A stretch of 9,254 bases of DNA from Rhodospirillaceae bacterium (GTDB lineage Bacteria > Pseudomonadota > Alphaproteobacteria > Rickettsiales > UBA3002): assembly GCA_947458525.1 (NCBI GenBank), contig CANHAG010000030.1:1-9254 (forward strand), given 5' to 3'. This document shows positions 6,314-9,254 of this stretch, piece after piece (the stretch's first letter is position 1; each line of letters opens with the position of its first letter). Under the pieces are notes generated by a model. The model searched no databases and was not told the DNA's origin. It saw only the letters and a program-made list of their open reading frames with translations. A program made the position numbers and the translations under genes.

Positions 6314-7696
6314 ATGAGCAAGGCTGCAGTAAAACAAAAAACACATGATTCGGGCGCATGGTCGCCAGAGAGCTGGCGGGCAAAACCCATCCGCCAGCAG
6401 CCCGACTATGAAGATAAGGAAGGGCTGGCGCGGGTGGAACGCGGGCTTACTGCCCTGCCCCCGCTTGTGACGCCGGAAGAAATCCGCCGCCTGCGCGGTG
6501 AGCTGTCGCACGCCGTCACGGGGGAGGCGTTCCTGCTTCAGGGGGGCGATTGCGCCGAGAGCTTTGCTGAATTTTCAGAAGCAAATCTCTCGAGTTTCTT
6601 CCGCGTGCTGATTCAGATGACGATTGCGCTGATGTATGGGGCGGGATCGCCCGTCATTAAAGTCGGGCGCATTGCCGGGCAATTTTCCAAGCCTCGATCG
6701 GACGCGACGGAAAAAAAGAATGGTGAAGAACTGCCAAGCTACCGCGGCGATATGGTAAACGCCATGGAGTTCGAGGCTGACGCGCGCCGTGCGGATCCGG
6801 AGCGGCTCAACCATGTTTATTATCAATCCGCCGCCACCATGAATTTTCTTCGCGCGCTGGCGCGTTCCGGTTACGCTGCGCTTGATAAGGTGGCCAAGTG
6901 GAATATGGATTTCGTCGCCGACTCACCGCAGGGCAAACATTTTGCAGGCGTGGTGGAGCGTATCAATGACTGCCTCGATTTCATCACCGCCACCGGTCTT
7001 AAGCTGGATGCGATGGAAGAACTGGCCGAAGCGCGTTTTTACAGCTCGCACGAGGCGCTGCTTCTGGGCTATGAATCCGGCCTCACGCGGCAGGATAAAG
7101 AGACGGGAGAATATTATGTCGGCTCCGCCCATATGCTCTGGATTGGTGATCGCACCCGCCATCCGGATGAAGCGCATGTGGAATTCTTGCGCGGGGTAGT
7201 GAACCCGGTAGGCTGCAAAGTCGGCCCGAGCATGACGTCGGAGGATCTGATTCGCCTGTGCGATGCGCTCAACCCCGAAAATCTACCGGGGCGGCTCACC
7301 TTTATTTCGCGCATGGGGTATCAGAAGGTGGAGGAATTTCTGCCGAAGCTGGTGCGGCTGTTAAAAGCGGAAGGCCGCAATGTGGTGTGGAGCTGCGACC
7401 CTATGCATGGCAACACCATCAAATCGCCCAGCGGTTACAAGACACGAAAATTCACCGACATCCTCACCGAGGTGCGGAAGTTTTTTGCCATCCATCAGGC
7501 CGAAGGCACGCATGGTTCGGGTGTGCATTTTGAAATGACAGGGCAAGATGTCACCGAGTGTCTGGGCGGCGCACAGGCAATTTCGGAACTGGATCTTTCC
7601 AACCGCTATCACACGCACTGCGATCCGCGACTCAATGCATCGCAATCGCTCGAGCTCGCCTTTCTGATTGCCGAGCAATTGAAGAAAGCGAAGTAG
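6314..7696 (+). CDS. Class II (plant-type) DAHP synthase
   Basis: 3-Deoxy-D-arabino-heptulosonate 7-phosphate synthase condenses phosphoenolpyruvate with erythrose 4-phosphate, the first step of the shikimate pathway. The class II signature is clear. From the ATG at 6314 (460 residues) the metal ligands are C80 (LLQGGDCAES), H365 (CDPMHGNT), E407 (HFEMTG) and D437 (HTHCDPRLN). The PEP-binding segments are KVGRIAGQFSKPRS and CKVGPS. The N-terminus AWSPESWRAKPIRQQPDY is typical of the family. An ATG at 6290 would add MARKAQGI. I prefer 6314 because the protein then starts like its relatives and AAAGG lies about 11 bases upstream; 6290 has no Shine-Dalgarno. Neither choice is certain. Divergent pheA, which acts further along the pathway, suggests joint regulation. 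The gene is usually called aroG or aroF; no single symbol is safe. Confidence 0.95.
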   Translation: MSKAAVKQKTHDSGAWSPESWRAKPIRQQPDYEDKEGLARVERGLTALPPLVTPEEIRRLRGELSHAVTGEAFLLQGGDCAESFAEFSEANLSSFFRVLIQMTIALMYGAGSPVIKVGRIAGQFSKPRSDATEKKNGEELPSYRGDMVNAMEFEADARRADPERLNHVYYQSAATMNFLRALARSGYAALDKVAKWNMDFVADSPQGKHFAGVVERINDCLDFITATGLKLDAMEELAEARFYSSHEALLLGYESGLTRQDKETGEYYVGSAHMLWIGDRTRHPDEAHVEFLRGVVNPVGCKVGPSMTSEDLIRLCDALNPENLPGRLTFISRMGYQKVEEFLPKLVRLLKAEGRNVVWSCDPMHGNTIKSPSGYKTRKFTDILTEVRKFFAIHQAEGTHGSGVHFEMTGQDVTECLGGAQAISELDLSNRYHTHCDPRLNASQSLELAFLIAEQLKKAK

Positions 7697-7706
7697 CGCA
7701 TACTGC

Positions 7707-7769
7707 GCGCGCGAAAACTTCCCGAGTGATTTTTGCTTGTTGCGTGCGTGCAACAAAATTTTCCCGCGC
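7707..7769 (+). repeat. Nested inverted repeat downstream of the DAHP synthase gene
   Basis: The outer arms are 7707-7717 (GCGCGCGAAAA) and 7759-7769 (TTTTCCCGCGC), which pair at 10 of 11 positions. Inside them, 7737-7743 (TTGTTGC) pairs perfectly with 7750-7756 (GCAACAA) around a 6-base loop. This could be a 3'-end processing or termination structure for the upstream mRNA, or part of a small RNA. The missing T-run argues against a classical intrinsic terminator. The pairing is seen in the sequence; the role is unknown. Confidence 0.45.
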
Positions 7770-7790
7770 AGAAAATTCATGAGTGATTTT
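7709..7790 (+). repeat. Diverged direct repeat, two 25-base copies
   Basis: Copies at 7709-7733 and 7766-7790 match at 20 of 25 positions without gaps, with a period of 57 bases. Both start with GCGC, continue with an A-run, and end with the identical GAGTGATTTT. The inner hairpin (7737-7756) lies between them. The copies may come from a local duplication or be paired protein-binding sites. They are not IS ends: no transposase is nearby. Confidence 0.4.
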
Positions 7791-7864
7791 AGAAAAATCG
7801 ACGCACATTCATAGAATTTTAACCATCCCCGGGTTATAAGGGAGGTGTTGTTAACTTTTTATTT

Positions 7865-7874
7865 GGAGGATACT
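7865..7874 (+). promoter_or_regulatory. Ribosome binding site of the lysine-rich small gene
   Basis: GGAGG at 7865-7869 lies 5 bases before the ATG at 7875. This is one of the best-formed ribosome binding sites in the window, and it decides both the existence and the start of the 32-residue gene. Confidence 0.75.
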
Positions 7875-7973
7875 ATGGCTGCTAAGAAAAAAGCTACGAA
7901 GAAGAAAACCGTTGCTAAAAAAGCTGCAACGAAAGTTGTGAAGTCGAAAAAGAAGCCTGCAAAAAAGAAGTAG
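7875..7973 (+). CDS. 32-residue lysine/alanine-rich basic protein (histone H1-tail-like)
   Basis: ATG at 7875 to TAG at 7971-7973 encodes MAAKKKATKKK followed by more Ala/Thr/Val/Lys units and ending PAKKK. Sixteen of the 32 residues are lysine and there is no acidic, aromatic or cysteine residue. Repeated KKK blocks alternate with Ala/Thr/Val, as in the C-terminal tails of eukaryotic H1 and of bacterial H1-like proteins (Hc1/Hc2, AlgP type). Such tails bind nucleic acids non-specifically and are disordered until bound. That the gene is real is supported by GGAGG 5 bases before the ATG and a strong terminator 25 bases after the stop, making a compact single-gene unit. The likely role is DNA or RNA compaction or charge neutralisation, inferred from composition only. 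It might instead be a ribosome-associated or antimicrobial-like peptide. I recognise no named family. Confidence 0.75.
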   Translation: MAAKKKATKKKTVAKKAATKVVKSKKKPAKKK

Positions 7974-7994
7974 TTCTTCTTTGAACAGATTCGG

Positions 7995-8023
7995 AAAAGG
8001 GCGCCGCAAGGCGCCCTTTTTTT
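7995..8023 (+). terminator. Intrinsic terminator with GNRA tetraloop
   Basis: A perfect 7-bp GC stem, GGGCGCC (7999-8005) and GGCGCCC (8010-8016), closes a GCAA loop (GNRA type). Seven T residues follow (8017-8023). Four A residues before the stem can pair with the first T residues and lengthen it. It ends the lysine-rich gene transcript 25 bases after its stop and insulates the SOD gene. Confidence 0.93.
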
Positions 8024-8037
8024 ATTATTCATAAGAG

Positions 8038-8066
8038 TTGTATCCATCATAAACTGCGACTATATG
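8038..8066 (+). promoter_or_regulatory. Candidate SOD promoter, possibly giving a leaderless mRNA
   Basis: TTGTAT (8038-8043), a 17-base spacer and TATATG (8061-8066) form a weak sigma-70-type promoter between the terminator and the SOD start. Transcription would begin about 7 bases later, at or next to the ATG at 8074. That would explain why this ATG has no Shine-Dalgarno sequence. Each hexamer matches consensus only partly, so this is tentative. Confidence 0.35.
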
Positions 8067-8073
8067 TCCTCTC

Positions 8074-8805
8074 ATGTCGCTGACGCGCCGGGAATTCGTA
8101 ACGCAGGCCATGGCAGGAGTTGCCGTGGTGGCTGTGTCATTTCCTGTGCAGGCGGCAGCGAAATTCACCCCAGCGCCGGAGTCTGCCATGGCTTTTACCC
8201 TTTCCCCTCTTCCTTATGCGAAAACAGCACTTGAGCCTTTTATGTCTGCCCAGACCTTCGATTTTCACCATGGCAAGCATCATCAGGCCTATGTCACCAA
8301 CCTCAATAAACTGATTGAGGGAACGGACTATGCAAATAAAACACTCGAAGAAATCATCCTCGCTTCCTCAGGCGACGCGGCCAAGGCAGGAATCTTCAAT
8401 AATGCTGCTCAGGTGTGGAACCATACGTTTTTCTGGAACTCCATGAAGCCCGCAGGCGGAGGCAAGCCTACCGGCGCGCTGGCAGCGGCGATTGAAAAAG
8501 ATTTTGGCAGCTTCGAGAAATTCGTCGAGGAATTCAAAACCGCCGGTGCCACACAGTTCGGCTCGGGCTGGGCGTGGCTGGTGCTGGATAATGGCAAACT
8601 CAAAGTCACCAAAACCGCCAATGCTGAAACGCCGATGACCAAAGGCCAGATCGCGCTTCTGACCATTGATGTGTGGGAGCATGCGTATTATCTCGACTAC
8701 CAGAATCGCCGGCCGGATTTTATCGCCACGTTCCTTGATAAACTCGCCAACTGGGAATTTGCCGCCAGCAATTACGACACCGCCCTCACCAAACAGGCGG
8801 CATAG
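8074..8805 (+). CDS. sodB: Iron superoxide dismutase with Tat signal peptide
   Basis: This enzyme dismutates superoxide to oxygen and hydrogen peroxide. In the 243-residue form, metal ligands are H65 (FHHGKHH), H117 (VWNHTFFW), D199 and H203 (DVWEHAYY). NNAAQVWNH and ATQFGSGWAW point to the iron-type rather than the manganese-type enzyme. The first 38 residues are an extra leader. LTRREFV (3-9) is a twin-arginine motif, 11-25 is hydrophobic, and VQAAA (25-29) offers AxA cleavage sites, so this form should be exported folded by Tat. Normal SodB begins at MAFTLSPLPYAK, which is M39 here. That ATG (8188) has GGAG at 8178-8181, 6 bases upstream, whereas the ATG at 8074 has none. Both a periplasmic and a cytosolic product are therefore possible. 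It is convergent with the membrane-protein gene, 11 bases apart. Confidence 0.94.
   Translation: MSLTRREFVTQAMAGVAVVAVSFPVQAAAKFTPAPESAMAFTLSPLPYAKTALEPFMSAQTFDFHHGKHHQAYVTNLNKLIEGTDYANKTLEEIILASSGDAAKAGIFNNAAQVWNHTFFWNSMKPAGGGKPTGALAAAIEKDFGSFEKFVEEFKTAGATQFGSGWAWLVLDNGKLKVTKTANAETPMTKGQIALLTIDVWEHAYYLDYQNRRPDFIATFLDKLANWEFAASNYDTALTKQAA
8178..8190 (+). promoter_or_regulatory. Internal ribosome binding site and ATG within the SOD gene
   Basis: GGAG (8178-8181), 6 bases, then ATG (8188-8190) lie in frame, exactly where cytosolic iron SODs normally begin (MAFTL.PLPYAK). Translation from here would drop the Tat leader. GGAG also encodes part of Pro-Glu-Ser, so chance is possible, but spacing and position fit a true second start. 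Confidence 0.5.
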
Positions 8806-8816
8806 CTGGAACATTC

Positions 8817-9077
8817 TTACGCGTCGTCATTGCGCTCAGTGATCCGCGTATAGCTGGTCTCAATCACCGTAGCATTCTTCTGCGTGCCGGGATTCTCGCC
8901 CGGGCGGGGATTGATAATCTGTTTGCGCACGAGCCACGCCCAAAGATACATGCCGGCAGAGAAAATCAGCGCTGCGCCAAAGATAAAAATCAGCAAAAAG
9001 GCCGAAAACCAGATGGCCGCCACCAGAAATACCACCAGCACCAGTAACCAGAGCAGTGAGAAATTTTTTTTCAGCAT
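8817..9077 (-). CDS. Small two-helix membrane protein, translationally coupled to fliP
   Basis: This 86-residue protein starts at the ATG at 9077-9075, which shares one base with the fliP stop (TGATG), a sign of translational coupling. A GTG one codon earlier is an alternative. A basic start (MLKKN) leads into a long hydrophobic stretch, about residues 7-47, with little break: probably two membrane helices or a hairpin (FSLLWLLVLVVFLVAA, then FLLIFIFGAALIFSAGMYLWAW). The hydrophilic tail (about 48-86) is positive next to the membrane (VRKQ), then polar and acidic, ending RNDDA. By the positive-inside rule, both ends are probably cytosolic. I do not recognise the family. Its position suggests a role near the flagellar export gate or inner membrane, but this is context only. 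Confidence 0.75.
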   Translation of the reverse strand: MLKKNFSLLWLLVLVVFLVAAIWFSAFLLIFIFGAALIFSAGMYLWAWLVRKQIINPRPGENPGTQKNATVIETSYTRITERNDDA

Positions 9078-9253
9078 CACACACTGCCAAAGGAACGCGC
9101 AAGGCTGCCAGCGATCATATACCAGCCATCTACCAGCACGAAGAAAATAAGCTTGAAGGGAAGCGAAATCACCACTGGCGGCAGCATCATCATGCCCATT
9201 GCCATGAGAATAGAAGCCACCAGCATATCAATAATGAGGAATGGAATGAAAAT
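9077..9253 (-). CDS. fliP: Flagellar biosynthesis protein FliP, C-terminal fragment
   Basis: The last 58 residues of FliP are read on the minus strand from the right edge to a TGA at 9079-9077; the rest lies outside the window. [20 protein letters not shown] is the classical FliP signature, followed by [34 protein letters not shown]. FliP is a core subunit of the flagellar type III export gate (FliPQR) in the inner membrane. The stop overlaps the start of the downstream small membrane protein. The fragment shows that the organism has flagellar genes and that the window ends inside a flagellar locus. Confidence 0.96.
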   Translation of the reverse strand: MFIPFLIIDMLVASILMAMGMMMLPPVVISLPFKLIFFVLVDGWYMIAGSLARSFGSV

Positions 9254-9254
9254 C

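Larger units (their letters stand above)
7697..7874 (+). other. Non-coding spacer and leader before the lysine-rich gene
   Basis: This 178-base stretch has no credible reading frame. Its first half folds into a nested hairpin and carries a diverged direct repeat (separate entries). The second half is AT-rich and has promoter-like elements: TTTAGA (7788-7793), 18 bases, then TAGAAT (7812-7817). An alternative -10 is TATAAG at 7835-7840. Two Shine-Dalgarno-like sequences follow: AAGGGAGGTG at 7838-7847, with no start codon at a usable distance, and GGAGG at 7865-7869, which serves the ATG at 7875. No strong terminator with a T-run follows the DAHP synthase gene. Confidence 0.5.

Noticed and set aside
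7859..8050. A 63-codon minus-strand frame rich in phenylalanine, looking like a membrane protein
   Set aside because: The Phe-rich stretch is only the complement of the AAA/AAG lysine codons, and the frame runs across the strong terminator of the lysine-rich gene.
1..9254. Mobile element, prophage, CRISPR, toxin-antitoxin or anti-phage defence island
   Set aside because: No transposase, integrase, repeat array or defence-type gene is visible. AddA is a housekeeping repair enzyme here, and the gene content is core metabolism and the cell cycle.

Overview
The window looks like a chromosomal segment of a free-living, flagellated alphaproteobacterium. The evidence is a DUF1465/RcdA-type cell-cycle protein behind an exact CtrA-type box, an AddA-type helicase-nuclease followed by thioredoxin (an alphaproteobacterial gene order), a PheA of the alphaproteobacterial 'KLESY' type, and the end of fliP. 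The GC-rich coding sequence has AT-rich promoters. I see no transposase, phage gene, CRISPR array, tRNA or rRNA. I cannot name the genus; a deep-branching or Rhodospirillales/Micavibrio-like lineage is only an impression.

Layout. At the left edge the end of an unrecognised gene (+) runs into a convergent minus-strand block, addA - trxA - glutamine synthetase-like. The last gene is a minimal GS catalytic domain that keeps all six metal ligands but lacks the N-terminal domain. Divergent from addA is rcdA (+), and the 83-bp gap between them holds a TTAA-N7-TTAAC box. Next, pheA (-, prephenate dehydratase) is divergent from a class II DAHP synthase (+). The two enzymes catalyse the entry step of aromatic synthesis and the phenylalanine-branch step, and they share a very short spacer.

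After the DAHP synthase comes a 178-bp non-coding stretch with a folded repeat region. It is followed by a 32-residue protein that is half lysine (H1-tail-like), with an excellent ribosome binding site and a strong GNRA-loop terminator. Then comes an iron-type superoxide dismutase (+) with an in-frame Tat signal peptide and a second, well-placed internal start at the usual cytosolic SodB position. The right edge is minus strand: the C-terminus of FliP, translationally coupled (TGATG) to a small two-helix membrane protein of unknown function.

Most of the window is conserved housekeeping. The parts that deserve attention are the truncated GS-like enzyme, the CtrA box in front of its own degradation factor, the tiny lysine-rich protein and its leader, and the two-start SOD. 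I found no convincing multi-gene novel system.
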